DNA from: Chloroflexota bacterium
Lineage (GTDB): Bacteria > Chloroflexota > Anaerolineae > Anaerolineales > UBA11579
Direction of reading: 5' to 3'
Length of the DNA stretch: 64,000 bases
Assembly: GCA_013112575.1 (NCBI GenBank)
Contig: JABFGG010000004.1
Location: 186,001-250,000 of the forward strand
The notes beneath the pieces were generated by a model. It saw only the letters and a list, made by a program, of their open reading frames with translations. It ran no database searches and was not told the origin of the DNA. Shown here one piece after another: positions 26,985 through 35,445 of the stretch. The translations under genes were made by a program, and so were the position numbers. Each line of letters begins with the position of its first letter. The first letter of the stretch is position 1.

Positions 26985-27037
26985 AAGTCACAGTTACAAA
27001 TGTTTCTATTCTAAAAACGTTGAGCTAGGTCTTTTTC

Positions 27038-27856
27038 TTATTCTGCCGGCGTTAATTCCACATCTTCCCCCAAAGCCAACAACTGCTCTTCGATATCACG
27101 GATACGCTCTTTGAGTTCCGCCGCCATGGCCTCCATCAGGTCACGCCCCGAACGGCGGGCACGTTTGACCTCTCGCTTCAACTGCATGGCCGACGAAATA
27201 TCGATCTCACGCAAGGTCCGCTCAATATCATTGATCACCATTTCAAGGTGTTCCAACTCTTTCTGCAAGGAGATCAGTTGTTCCCTGGGGGTTTGAACGA
27301 CATCTTCATCAAAGCGTTCCGGCTTGCTCTCCAGCAACTCCAGCGCTTCCAGGTCACGCGCCGTATAAGCCTGGTTGACCTGCGCCATGATCTCCTGACG
27401 CCATTGCTTTTCTTCCGGGTCTGTCACCAGGTCGGGGTGGTAACGTTTGGCTAACTCGCGGAACAGTGTTTTGAGCTTCTCTTCCAGTTCGGGGTCGCGC
27501 TCTTCTTCCTCATCCAGGTTAGCTGCGCTGGCGAAGCCATTGGTTTCGTTTTGCTGCTGCTTGTCCCCATTTTCCCTGCGGATTCTTTCATTTGGATCGG
27601 GAGGGCTATCATCGCCCAGGGCCGTCTTCAAATGCTCGCGCAGTTCATTCAAGCGCCTTTCCAGTGGGGCTACCTGCGCATTGTATTGTTCCGAGAACTG
27701 CTCCATATCGGCGCGCGTATTGAACAACTCCACTTCCAGAATTGCCACGTACTCGCGCTTGTTGCCCACCTTGGCGCGCAAGGCTTCTAATTGAGCATCA
27801 GAATAGGTTTGTACAGCCTTAGCCTGCTTGGGGCTTTTCCTGTTCTTGGCGGCCAT
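27038..27856 (-). CDS. J-domain protein with coiled coils
   Basis: 272 residues. The N-terminus is basic, then two coiled-coil stretches flank a J domain (about 120-180): LKTLFRELAKRYHPDLVTDPEE with the essential HPD, and QEIMAQVNQAYTARDLEAL. J domains stimulate the ATPase of DnaK-type chaperones. There is no zinc-finger or DnaJ C-terminal substrate domain, so it is a specialised co-chaperone rather than DnaJ. The C-terminal coil (LEHLEMVINDIERTLREID) may give dimerisation. A TATAAT box lies 8 bases before the ATG. Confidence 0.8.
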   Translation of the reverse strand: MAAKNRKSPKQAKAVQTYSDAQLEALRAKVGNKREYVAILEVELFNTRADMEQFSEQYNAQVAPLERRLNELREHLKTALGDDSPPDPNERIRRENGDKQQQNETNGFASAANLDEEEERDPELEEKLKTLFRELAKRYHPDLVTDPEEKQWRQEIMAQVNQAYTARDLEALELLESKPERFDEDVVQTPREQLISLQKELEHLEMVINDIERTLREIDISSAMQLKREVKRARRSGRDLMEAMAAELKERIRDIEEQLLALGEDVELTPAE

Positions 27857-27864
27857 AACTTTAA

Positions 27865-27870
27865 ATTATA
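27865..27870 (-). promoter_or_regulatory. -10 box close to the J-domain start codon
   Basis: Minus-strand TATAAT preceded by TG, 8 bases before the ATG at 27856. Suggests a leaderless or nearly leaderless mRNA. Confidence 0.45.
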
Positions 27871-27918
27871 CATCCAAAGAAAACTACGGTCGAATCGCCC
27901 CAGATTAATATCTACCCG

Positions 27919-27924
27919 TATAAT
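27919..27924 (+). promoter_or_regulatory. -10 box of proC
   Basis: TATAAT 31 bases before the proC ATG; GAAGGAAGA at 27943-27951 is the ribosome site. Confidence 0.5.
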
Positions 27925-27955
27925 AGGCGAATTGCAATTATAGAAGGAAGAGCTT

Positions 27956-28804
27956 ATGGACCTGTTCACGAACAAAACCATCACCTTTATCGGGCCCGGC
28001 TCCATGGCAGAAGCCATGATCGCCGGCTTGTTGCGCAAAGAGTTGGCCCCCGCTGGCAACCTCATCGCTTCCGGCCCGCGCACCGAGCGTGTGGAACAAT
28101 TGCAGGCCAAATACGGCCTTACCCCGATGACGGATAACACGGCCGCCGTGGACAAAGCGGATGTGGTTGTGCTGGCCGTCAAGCCACAACAATTAGGCAA
28201 AGTCATGCAGGGTATCAAAGGCCACGTAGACAAAGATGCCCTCATCGTTTCGATTATCGCTGGAGCTACGATCAAATCCATCTCTTCTGGTCTGGGCTGT
28301 GAAGCCGTATTGCGCGCCATGCCCAACACCCCCGCGCGTATCGGTGAAGGCATTACCGTCTGGACGGCAGCGGAAACAGTCTCAGATGAACAACATGAGA
28401 TGGGACGCTCCCTCCTCACTGCCCTGGGTGACGAGGTCTTTGTTGAAGAAGAGGACTTCCTCGATAAGGCCACAGCCTTGTCAGGCACTGGCCCGGCCTA
28501 CGTTTATCTCTTTATGGAAGCTATGGTAGATGCTGGAGTGCACCTGGGTTTCTCCCGCCGCATTGCCGAACAGTTGGTCGTACAAACTGTGCGTGGTTCG
28601 GTGGACTATTACGAGAAGAACGAAGACGAGCGCCACCTCTCCCGCCTGCGCAACCAGGTCACTTCACCCGGTGGCACCTCTGCCGAAGCCATCTATTTCC
28701 TTGAAAAAGCGGGCTTCCGCACGGCCATCTCCCGCGCCATTTGGGCCGCGTATGAACGCTCGGTGCAATTGGGGAGCGGTAGTGACCGCAAAAACCTTAA
28801 GTAA
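27956..28804 (+). CDS. proC: Pyrroline-5-carboxylate reductase
   Basis: 282 residues. Last step of proline synthesis, NAD(P)H-dependent reduction of pyrroline-5-carboxylate. N-terminal Rossmann motif TFIGPGSMAEAMIAGLL, then VVVLAVKPQQL, LRAMPNTPARIGEGITVW, the dimerisation domain with ALSGTGPAYVYLFMEAMVDAG, and the signature VTSPGGTSAEAIYFLEKAG. ATG with a good purine-rich ribosome site. Monocistronic; two large hairpins follow. Confidence 0.95.
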   Translation: MDLFTNKTITFIGPGSMAEAMIAGLLRKELAPAGNLIASGPRTERVEQLQAKYGLTPMTDNTAAVDKADVVVLAVKPQQLGKVMQGIKGHVDKDALIVSIIAGATIKSISSGLGCEAVLRAMPNTPARIGEGITVWTAAETVSDEQHEMGRSLLTALGDEVFVEEEDFLDKATALSGTGPAYVYLFMEAMVDAGVHLGFSRRIAEQLVVQTVRGSVDYYEKNEDERHLSRLRNQVTSPGGTSAEAIYFLEKAGFRTAISRAIWAAYERSVQLGSGSDRKNLK

Positions 28805-28808
28805 AACT

Positions 28809-28834
28809 GCAATCTCGAACTCGTTCGAGATTGC
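28809..28834. terminator. Hairpin after proC
   Basis: Perfect 12-bp stem GCAATCTCGAAC / GTTCGAGATTGC with a 2-base loop, 4 bases after the proC stop. No long T-run follows, so it may be a terminator or only a processing hairpin. Confidence 0.55.
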
Positions 28835-28838
28835 TTAA

Positions 28839-28873
28839 ATATTTCATCCACGGGCGTAGCCCGGATGAAATAT
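28839..28873. repeat. Second large palindrome after proC
   Basis: ATATTTCATC, CA bulge, CGGGC, GTA, GCCCG, GATGAAATAT. The GGGCGTAGCCC centre resembles the GGGCG repeats elsewhere in the window. Confidence 0.55.
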
Positions 28874-28928
28874 ACGGCGAATGTGGGGGCATCATCATTG
28901 AATACCTGTATAATTGGGGGACGCGCTG

Positions 28929-30581
28929 ATGAACAATACCGATTTCGTCTCTCGCATCCGGGATAACGTCACCCGCGCTTTTAGCGCATCTGCGCAGGAC
29001 CGCACGGCGGCGTTCATCGATATGGGGACCAACTCTATCCGCCTGCTGCTGGTGCGCATCGAACCCTCCAGCGGCACATTTTCCATCCTCTCCGAACAAA
29101 AAGTAACCATCCGCCTGGGTGAGAATGAGTTTGCCGACCATTATCTGCAACCCGAAGCCATGCAGCGCGCCGTAACGGTCTGCAAACAATTTGCCCAGAT
29201 GGCGCGCTCCAACGATGCCGACCACATCATCGCCATTGCCACCTCGGCCACGCGTGAGGCCAAGAACCAGGCCGAGTTCGTTGCCCTGCTTAATGAAGAA
29301 GCTCAGATCAAGTTACGCACCATCTCCGGCATTGAAGAAGCCCGTCTTATCTATCTGGGCATCTCCCGCGGCATCCATCTGGAAGATAAAAACGCCCTGA
29401 TGATCGACATCGGGGGCGGCAGTACGGAATTGATCGTTGGCGACCAGGATAACCACCACCACCTAGATTCGCTCAAACTCGGTGCCGTGCGCCTGGGTTC
29501 TATGTTCTTCTTACCCGACGAAACCGGACCTATCGATGCTGCCCGCTATGCCGTGCTGCGCCAGTACGTGCGCAATTCTTCCATCCGCTCCATCCAAAAA
29601 CTGGAACCCCATCCCTTCGACGTAGTTTACGGCAGCTCGGGTACGCTGGAAAACCTGGCCGATATCGCCATTCAGATGTTCGAGGGCCGCTCACGCCAGC
29701 CGGAAGATACCCTCAAATATGAGCAGCTCACCCAGGTTGTTGAACATTTATGCGAACTCTCCCTGGAGGAACGCGCCAAAGTCCCCGGCATCAACACTCG
29801 TCGCGCCGACATCATCATCCCAGGGGCAGCCATCATTCACACATTAATGGAAGAGCTGGGAATCCCGGAGCTGCACATCACCGAGCGCGGCCTGCGCGAT
29901 GGTTTATTGGTGAATTACCTTCAACGCAGCGAAAATGCTGAGATGGTCGAAGAAGGCTCGGTGCGTATGCGCAGCGTATTGCAACTGGGGCGACGCTGCC
30001 ACTTCGACGAAGGCCACGCCCGCACGGTTGCCGACTTATCCCTCTCTCTATTCGACAGTGCCAAAGAGATCGGCCTGCATACAACAAAGAACCGCTACCG
30101 CCAACTGCTGGAATACTCAGCCTTGCTGCACGATGTAGGCATCTTCCTTTCTTATAATCATCACCAGGAACACAGTTACTATCTGATCAAGAACGCCGAT
30201 CTGCTGGGCTTCGACCAGACAGAGATCGGTATCATGGCCAGCACGGCCTTTTTCCACCGCAAAAAGCGCCCGAGTGATAAACACGCTCAATTTAAAGAAT
30301 TGGATAAGCCATCGAGAGAAGCCGTGCGTGTGATGGCCATCTTATTGCGTATTGCCGAAAGCCTGGACCGCAGCCATAAGAACGCCGTCACTAGCGCCAG
30401 TTTTCGATTAGAAGGCGGAAACATAATTTTGGATGTCGTTTGCGAACAGGATTGCCAGTTGGAGATCCTGGGTATCTACCACCACAAGAAGCTGTTCAGG
30501 AAGATTTTCGATAGAGAATATGAAGTCAACCTGATCTCATCGGTGGAGCAATCTGCAGAAGTTGACGAATTGATGTCCTGA
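28929..30581 (+). CDS. Ppx/GppA phosphatase with C-terminal HD domain
   Basis: 550 residues. Hydrolyses terminal phosphates of polyphosphate and/or pppGpp. The actin-like N-terminal half has FIDMGTNSIRLLLVRI, IATSATREAKNQ, ISGIEEARLIYLGI with the catalytic Glu, and LMIDIGGGSTELIVG. The C-terminal third is an HD-type helical domain (YSALLHDVGIFLSYNHHQEHSYYLI). The ATG at 28929 is chosen; GGGGGA is 8 bases upstream and a TATAAT box ends 14 bases upstream. Neighbouring CHAD, ppk1 and ppk2 genes favour polyphosphate as substrate. Confidence 0.9.
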   Translation: MNNTDFVSRIRDNVTRAFSASAQDRTAAFIDMGTNSIRLLLVRIEPSSGTFSILSEQKVTIRLGENEFADHYLQPEAMQRAVTVCKQFAQMARSNDADHIIAIATSATREAKNQAEFVALLNEEAQIKLRTISGIEEARLIYLGISRGIHLEDKNALMIDIGGGSTELIVGDQDNHHHLDSLKLGAVRLGSMFFLPDETGPIDAARYAVLRQYVRNSSIRSIQKLEPHPFDVVYGSSGTLENLADIAIQMFEGRSRQPEDTLKYEQLTQVVEHLCELSLEERAKVPGINTRRADIIIPGAAIIHTLMEELGIPELHITERGLRDGLLVNYLQRSENAEMVEEGSVRMRSVLQLGRRCHFDEGHARTVADLSLSLFDSAKEIGLHTTKNRYRQLLEYSALLHDVGIFLSYNHHQEHSYYLIKNADLLGFDQTEIGIMASTAFFHRKKRPSDKHAQFKELDKPSREAVRVMAILLRIAESLDRSHKNAVTSASFRLEGGNIILDVVCEQDCQLEILGIYHHKKLFRKIFDREYEVNLISSVEQSAEVDELMS

Positions 30582-30586
30582 GCTTT

Positions 30587-31495
30587 TTAGACATTTAGTG
30601 GCCTTAGTGCCATTTCCAAATTGTTTTCAAAACCCCCATTAGCAAAGCGCTGCCACATATCTGGGAAACTGGCTACCAGGGCATCCCGTTCCCCTCTCCG
30701 GAAATCATAATAAGCCTGGCTGTGCGGGTTCTTGTACTCCCCGGGCAAGTCCTCCAATAGCAACAGCGCCACCTGGGCATCGTTCAAATCCCCCAGGTGG
30801 TCCTGGATCTCCTTCAGCAGTTTAATGGCCACGTATTGCTCTTTCCCCAACACATCTTCAAAGAACTCAATGCTATAGCGCAGTCGCTTGAAGGCAATGC
30901 GCAAGCGATGCAATGTCACATAATCCGCCTGCCGCCAGTCCTGCTCGTATCCCCTCACTTTGCTCAGTCGCTTACCAATTAACTTCTGGGCACTGGCCCG
31001 AACTATTGGCCCGGAATCAATTTCCTCAGTTTCCGTAAAGTTTTCAAGAGACTTTACTAGATCGGCATATGTTTGGCTTTCAAGATAAAGATTTGCTTCG
31101 ACATGAAACTCATCGCGGGCTTTTCCAAAAAAGTCTTCCACACTGGCCAAAGTTTGCTGGTTTTGCGCATCTTGTTCCGAATACAAATTCGTCTTTTCCA
31201 GGAACACGTCAATGTCACGTATTGGTCCCAGCACTCTCCCTACCGCCTTTACCCGTTTACCATACCGTTTCAAACTACTTTTTGGGAAATAAGGTTTAAA
31301 GACCCTCAACGCCACCCGCATACGCCGCATGGCCACGCGCATATCATGCACAGCTTCAATATCATCTCCCGCCTGCACACCAGCTTGCTGGGCCAACATC
31401 TTCCCATATTGCAAACGCAGCACTTTGAGACCTGCGTTTTGCATGCTGTCAGTGTGATTAATACCGGGTGTGGGGTGTGGGCTTTCTGTCGTCAT
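30587..31495 (-). CDS. CHAD-domain protein
   Basis: 302 residues, an all-helical CHAD domain that binds polyphosphate through conserved His, Arg and Lys. The two repeats show as VHDMRVAMRRMRVALRVFKPYF (about 48-69) and LHRLRIAFKRLRYSIEFFEDVL (about 205-226), followed by LLKEIQDHLGDLNDAQVAL. The ATG at 31495 gives a normal length; the frame is open much further upstream across the promoter of ppk1. It converges on ppx/gppA and is divergent from ppk1, in keeping with a role in polyphosphate handling. Confidence 0.88.
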   Translation of the reverse strand: MTTESPHPTPGINHTDSMQNAGLKVLRLQYGKMLAQQAGVQAGDDIEAVHDMRVAMRRMRVALRVFKPYFPKSSLKRYGKRVKAVGRVLGPIRDIDVFLEKTNLYSEQDAQNQQTLASVEDFFGKARDEFHVEANLYLESQTYADLVKSLENFTETEEIDSGPIVRASAQKLIGKRLSKVRGYEQDWRQADYVTLHRLRIAFKRLRYSIEFFEDVLGKEQYVAIKLLKEIQDHLGDLNDAQVALLLLEDLPGEYKNPHSQAYYDFRRGERDALVASFPDMWQRFANGGFENNLEMALRPLNV

Positions 31496-31606
31496 AAGGT
31501 CATGTAGGTGTAATGTGATGCGTTGACTCTCCCCTTTATAATAATGTATAGTATGCCTGCTCTGTTCAGGAGATCTAGTTTTCCTCCATTTATTTGAGGA
31601 TTTCCG

Positions 31607-33736
31607 ATGGCAGCGAATAGTCAAAACGGCAAAACCTATAATCTGGGACACCCCACCTATTACATCAACCGCGAACTCGGTTTGCTGGAATTCCAGCAAC
31701 GCGTCCTCGAAGAAGCCCAGGATGCATCTAATCCCTTGCTGGAACGGCTCAAGTTCCTATCCATCGTTGATTCCAATATGGATGAGTTCTTCATGGTGCG
31801 CGTCGGTGGTCTCACCATGCAAAAAGAGGCCGGGGTCGTCAAATTATCTATTGACGGCAAAACCCCTGCCGAACAGCTTGCCGCCATCCGCAAGGTCGCC
31901 CAAAAGCTCCTGCGTAACACCCGCGACTTCTGGGCACAAGAACTAAAACCCGCTTTGGATGAAGCCGGTATTCACATCCTCGAATATCAAGACCTCTCCA
32001 GTAAAGAGAAAGAAAACATCGATGCCTACTTTGAGGAAGGCATCTTCCCCGTGCTCACCCCTCTCGCCGTCGGCCCCGGCCACCCTTTCCCCCACATCTC
32101 CAACCTCAGTCTAAACCTGGCGATCCTCATTCGGGACCAGGATGGCCAGGAACATTTTGCTCGAGTTAAAGTGCCTGCTTCCCTGCCGCGCCTCTTGCCC
32201 GTAAAGCGTTCCTCTGGCAGTGTCCGCAAGGATGGCACTGTGCCGCACAATCACTACTTCGTGTGGATCGAGCAGGTCATTGCTGCCAATCTCAAATCCC
32301 TCTTTCCCGGAATGGAGATCGTCTCAGCCCACCCCTTCCACGTCACCCGCAACGCCGATTTCGAAATCCAGGAATTGGAAGCCGATGATCTCCTTGAGAC
32401 CATGACCGAAGGTGTGCGCCAGCGTCGTTTTGGTACCGTCGTGCGCCTGGCCGTCCCCGAAGAAATGCCCGAGCTAATGTTGGATTTGCTCATTCAAAAT
32501 CTCGAGATGGATGCCAACGATATCTATCTGCTAAACAGCCCTCTGGAGCTTGGGGATTTGATGCAGTTGTATAGCATCGACCGCTATGACCTGAAATTTA
32601 AACCTTTTATTCCCAGCACCCCACCTGCCCTGCAATTCACGGGCAAAGATGGCACCCTCTTCACTGCCATTCGCCGCGGCAACATCTTCCTGCACCACCC
32701 CTACGATTCCTTTGACCCCGTGGTCAACTTCCTCAACTTGGCGGCGCGTGACCCCAACGTGTTGGCCATCAAACAAACCCTTTATCGTGTGGGCAAGAAT
32801 TCCCCCGTTGTGCGTTCTCTGCTCAACGCTCGTCGCGAACATGGCAAGCAGGTCGCTGCCCTGGTCGAGTTGAAAGCCCGCTTTGACGAAGAGAGCAATA
32901 TCAGTTGGGCCCGCCTGCTGGAAGAAGAAGGCGTCCACGTAACCTACGGCCTCCTTGGCTTGAAGACCCACTCCAAGATCACCCTGGTCGTGCGCAAGGA
33001 GGGCGACAACATCCGGCGCTACATTCATTTGGGCACAGGCAATTACAATCACGTCACGGCCAACATCTACGAAGACATCGGCATGTTCACCGTCGATGAG
33101 GACATCGGCGCAGATGCTACCGACCTGTTCAACTACCTCACCGGCTATTCTGCGAAAACCGATTTTCGCAAATTATTGGTCGCGCCCATCAACCTGCGCG
33201 ATCGCATTGAGTCCATGATCCGCCGTGAGATCGCCAACCAGAAGAAGGGCAAAGAAAGCCGACTGATCCTTAAGATGAATGCCCTTACCGACAAAGGCAT
33301 CATCAAGCTGCTTTACGAAGCTTCCAGTGCAGGGGTCCCCGTCGACCTGATCGTGCGCGGCATTTGCTGCCTCAGGCCCGGCATAAAGGGCATCAGCGAG
33401 AACATCCGCGTGGTCAGCGTGGTTGGCCGCTTCCTGGAACACAGCCGTATCTACTATTTCCACAACGCCGGTAAGCCCGAGATCTACATGGGCAGTGCCG
33501 ACATGATGCCCCGCAACCTCGACAAGCGTGTTGAGGTCCTCTATCCTGTGACCGACCCTGACGCTATCGCCGACATCCGCGCCAACGTCCTGGACGTCTA
33601 CCTCACCGACGGCCTCAAAGCCCGCTGGATGCAATCGGATGGCAATTACGAACGCCCCAAATCCAATGGCAAAGGCGACCCGCTGGCCGTGCAATCATGG
33701 CTCATCCAGCGTCACCAGACCATGGGAGAGAATTAA
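31607..33736 (+). CDS. ppk1: Polyphosphate kinase 1
   Basis: 709 residues. Reversibly polymerises the gamma-phosphate of ATP into polyphosphate. All four PPK1 domains are present: N-terminal helical (YINRELGLLEFQQRVLEEAQD, IVDSNMDEFFMVRVGGL), head (LTPLAVGPGHPFPHISNLSLN), and the two phospholipase-D-like C domains with LKTHSKITLVVR (the phosphorylated His) and FLEHSRIYYFHNAG (second His). GAGGA lies 6 bases before the ATG. A TATAAT box near 31546 may drive it. A clean terminator follows. Confidence 0.96.
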   Translation: MAANSQNGKTYNLGHPTYYINRELGLLEFQQRVLEEAQDASNPLLERLKFLSIVDSNMDEFFMVRVGGLTMQKEAGVVKLSIDGKTPAEQLAAIRKVAQKLLRNTRDFWAQELKPALDEAGIHILEYQDLSSKEKENIDAYFEEGIFPVLTPLAVGPGHPFPHISNLSLNLAILIRDQDGQEHFARVKVPASLPRLLPVKRSSGSVRKDGTVPHNHYFVWIEQVIAANLKSLFPGMEIVSAHPFHVTRNADFEIQELEADDLLETMTEGVRQRRFGTVVRLAVPEEMPELMLDLLIQNLEMDANDIYLLNSPLELGDLMQLYSIDRYDLKFKPFIPSTPPALQFTGKDGTLFTAIRRGNIFLHHPYDSFDPVVNFLNLAARDPNVLAIKQTLYRVGKNSPVVRSLLNARREHGKQVAALVELKARFDEESNISWARLLEEEGVHVTYGLLGLKTHSKITLVVRKEGDNIRRYIHLGTGNYNHVTANIYEDIGMFTVDEDIGADATDLFNYLTGYSAKTDFRKLLVAPINLRDRIESMIRREIANQKKGKESRLILKMNALTDKGIIKLLYEASSAGVPVDLIVRGICCLRPGIKGISENIRVVSVVGRFLEHSRIYYFHNAGKPEIYMGSADMMPRNLDKRVEVLYPVTDPDAIADIRANVLDVYLTDGLKARWMQSDGNYERPKSNGKGDPLAVQSWLIQRHQTMGEN

Positions 33737-33740
33737 TAGC

Positions 33741-33771
33741 AAAGAGCCTCGCTAATGTGAGGCTCTTTTTT
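33741..33771. terminator. Terminator after ppk1
   Basis: 10-bp stem AAAGAGCCTC / GAGGCTCTTT, 8-base loop, T-run. Confidence 0.85.
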
Positions 33772-33784
33772 GTAAATGTCTGGT

Positions 33785-34447
33785 TTATTGGGGATCGAAG
33801 ATGAGTTCACCTTCGCTGCCTTGCAGATGCAATTGTCCCTCATCAATTGTATAGCTCTGTACGTTCTGTAGGGCGGCCATGTACGTTATCTCTTGTTGGT
33901 TTATATCCTCTTCGCAAGCCATCATGGTCATCCCAAGCCCACTCATGTACACACGTTCGCTTGCTATAGCAGCCTGACCAAAAAATTGATTGCAGCTTGC
34001 ATTACCATTGATCTCACCAGTGTTACCATCGAATCTCAAGGTGGCGCTACTCCCCTCCATCAATGCATTGCCATCCATACTTACCAGTTGCCAGTTTGTA
34101 TTGGCCAGTTCAGCAGGCAGTTGCGCCTCGGTTTTGCTCACCACTTCTACCAACTTGCGCAAGATGCTACTGCCATCAGCTGGAGGGTTGTCAACATTTT
34201 CTTCGGTGATCAACAACTCATGCGTGAAACCAGCTTCAAACTCAAAGCCTTCAATGCCATCATAAAGATAGCTGTATTCATCTTCAGGGCTTTCTTTGTA
34301 CAGCAGGCATTGTTGAGGCGCTACACCTTCACAAGCTACTTGCACAGAGCCAATGTAAACTGTTTTGCTGTTTGTCGTATTGGCACAGGCACTTAGGAAC
34401 AGCAAGCCAACTGCCATGATTGAAAGAACAATATTTTTTTGCTTCAT
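33785..34447 (-). CDS. Lipoprotein with DUF4377-like and META domains
   Basis: 220 residues. Signal peptide and lipobox LSAC (Cys21). The first half (VYIGSVQVACEGVAPQQCLLYKES... FEAGFTHELLITEENV) resembles DUF4377; the second half (LANTNWQLVSMDG, LRFDGNTGEINGNASCNQFFG, GMTMMACEE) is a META/HslJ domain. META proteins are envelope lipoproteins linked to stress or heat-shock responses, with no enzymatic activity shown. AAGGAG precedes the ATG. Sits inside the polyphosphate cluster, perhaps by chance. Confidence 0.8.
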   Translation of the reverse strand: MKQKNIVLSIMAVGLLFLSACANTTNSKTVYIGSVQVACEGVAPQQCLLYKESPEDEYSYLYDGIEGFEFEAGFTHELLITEENVDNPPADGSSILRKLVEVVSKTEAQLPAELANTNWQLVSMDGNALMEGSSATLRFDGNTGEINGNASCNQFFGQAAIASERVYMSGLGMTMMACEEDINQQEITYMAALQNVQSYTIDEGQLHLQGSEGELIFDPQ

Positions 34448-34529
34448 TTTGGTACTCCTTTATTTATCCACCCTATAACGCTGGAGCCCACATTTTAGTT
34501 CCTGTATTTCTGCTAAGTATTTGAGTCGT

Positions 34530-35348
34530 CTATCCGTTCAACTTCTCTGGATACACCTCTGGAATGAAGGTCTGTTCACCAATGGGAGGGCGCACGTAGC
34601 CCACATTTTCCTGGCGCGGGGGTAGTTCAATGGGCGGGGGCGTCATATCCTTATAATCAAACTGGCTAAGAAGGTGGGCCATGCAATTGAGCCGCGCCAT
34701 CTTTTTATTATCCCCATTTACTACGTACCAGGGTGCCTGCTTGATGTCCGTGTGATCCATCATTACGTCTTTGGCTTTGGAGTACTCTACCCAGCGCGAG
34801 CGCGCCTCCAGATCCATAGGGCTGAGCTTCCAGCGTCGCGTGGGGTCAGTATTGCGCTGTTGGAAGCGTTTCTCCTGTTCTTCGTCACTAACTGAGAACC
34901 AGTATTTAATTAAATGAGTGCCGGAGCGCACCAGCATGCGTTCGAATTGCGGGCAGGAGCGCATGAACTCGTCATATTCATCCTCTGTAGCAAAGTCCAT
35001 CACGCGCTCCACCAGGGCCCGGTTGTACCAGCTACGGTCGAACAACACCATTTCGCTGCCTGCGGGCAGATGCGCTACGTAACGTTGGAAATACCATTGC
35101 GTCTTTTCGCGTTCGGTGGGTGCTGGCAAAGCCGCCACGCGCACCACGCGGGGATTGAGGCGTTGGGTGATGCGCTTGATCGTGCCCCCCTTCCCGGCTG
35201 CATCGCGCCCTTCGAACAGCACAACGACTTTTTTGCCCTCATTCTTGATCCAGCCCTGCAATTTGACCAGTTCGGTTTGCAGGCGCGCCAGTTCTTTGTT
35301 ATAGGCCTTGTTGCTAAAAAGCTTTTGCTTGTGATTGTCACCTGACAT
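34530..35348 (-). CDS. ppk2: Polyphosphate kinase 2
   Basis: 272 residues. PPK2 uses polyphosphate to phosphorylate nucleoside mono- or diphosphates. Walker A VVVLFEGRDAAGKGGTIKRI, Walker B EMVLFDRSWYNRALVERV, lid RNTDPTRRWKLSPMDLEARSRW, and KAPWYVV-like QAPWYVVNGDNKK. The single-domain length fits class I. The ATG at 35348 is chosen for GAGGAGA 6 bases upstream; ATG codons further upstream lack one. With ppk1 and ppx it lets the cell store phosphate as polyphosphate and spend it on nucleotides. Confidence 0.93.
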   Translation of the reverse strand: MSGDNHKQKLFSNKAYNKELARLQTELVKLQGWIKNEGKKVVVLFEGRDAAGKGGTIKRITQRLNPRVVRVAALPAPTEREKTQWYFQRYVAHLPAGSEMVLFDRSWYNRALVERVMDFATEDEYDEFMRSCPQFERMLVRSGTHLIKYWFSVSDEEQEKRFQQRNTDPTRRWKLSPMDLEARSRWVEYSKAKDVMMDHTDIKQAPWYVVNGDNKKMARLNCMAHLLSQFDYKDMTPPPIELPPRQENVGYVRPPIGEQTFIPEVYPEKLNG

Positions 35349-35445
35349 TACGTATCTCCTCATTCTGCATACGAGCAAAACCTACCCCTATCCTACAGGA
35401 AATTGCGGCGCGTTTCAAATCATTAGATTTTCAATCTTAACTATA

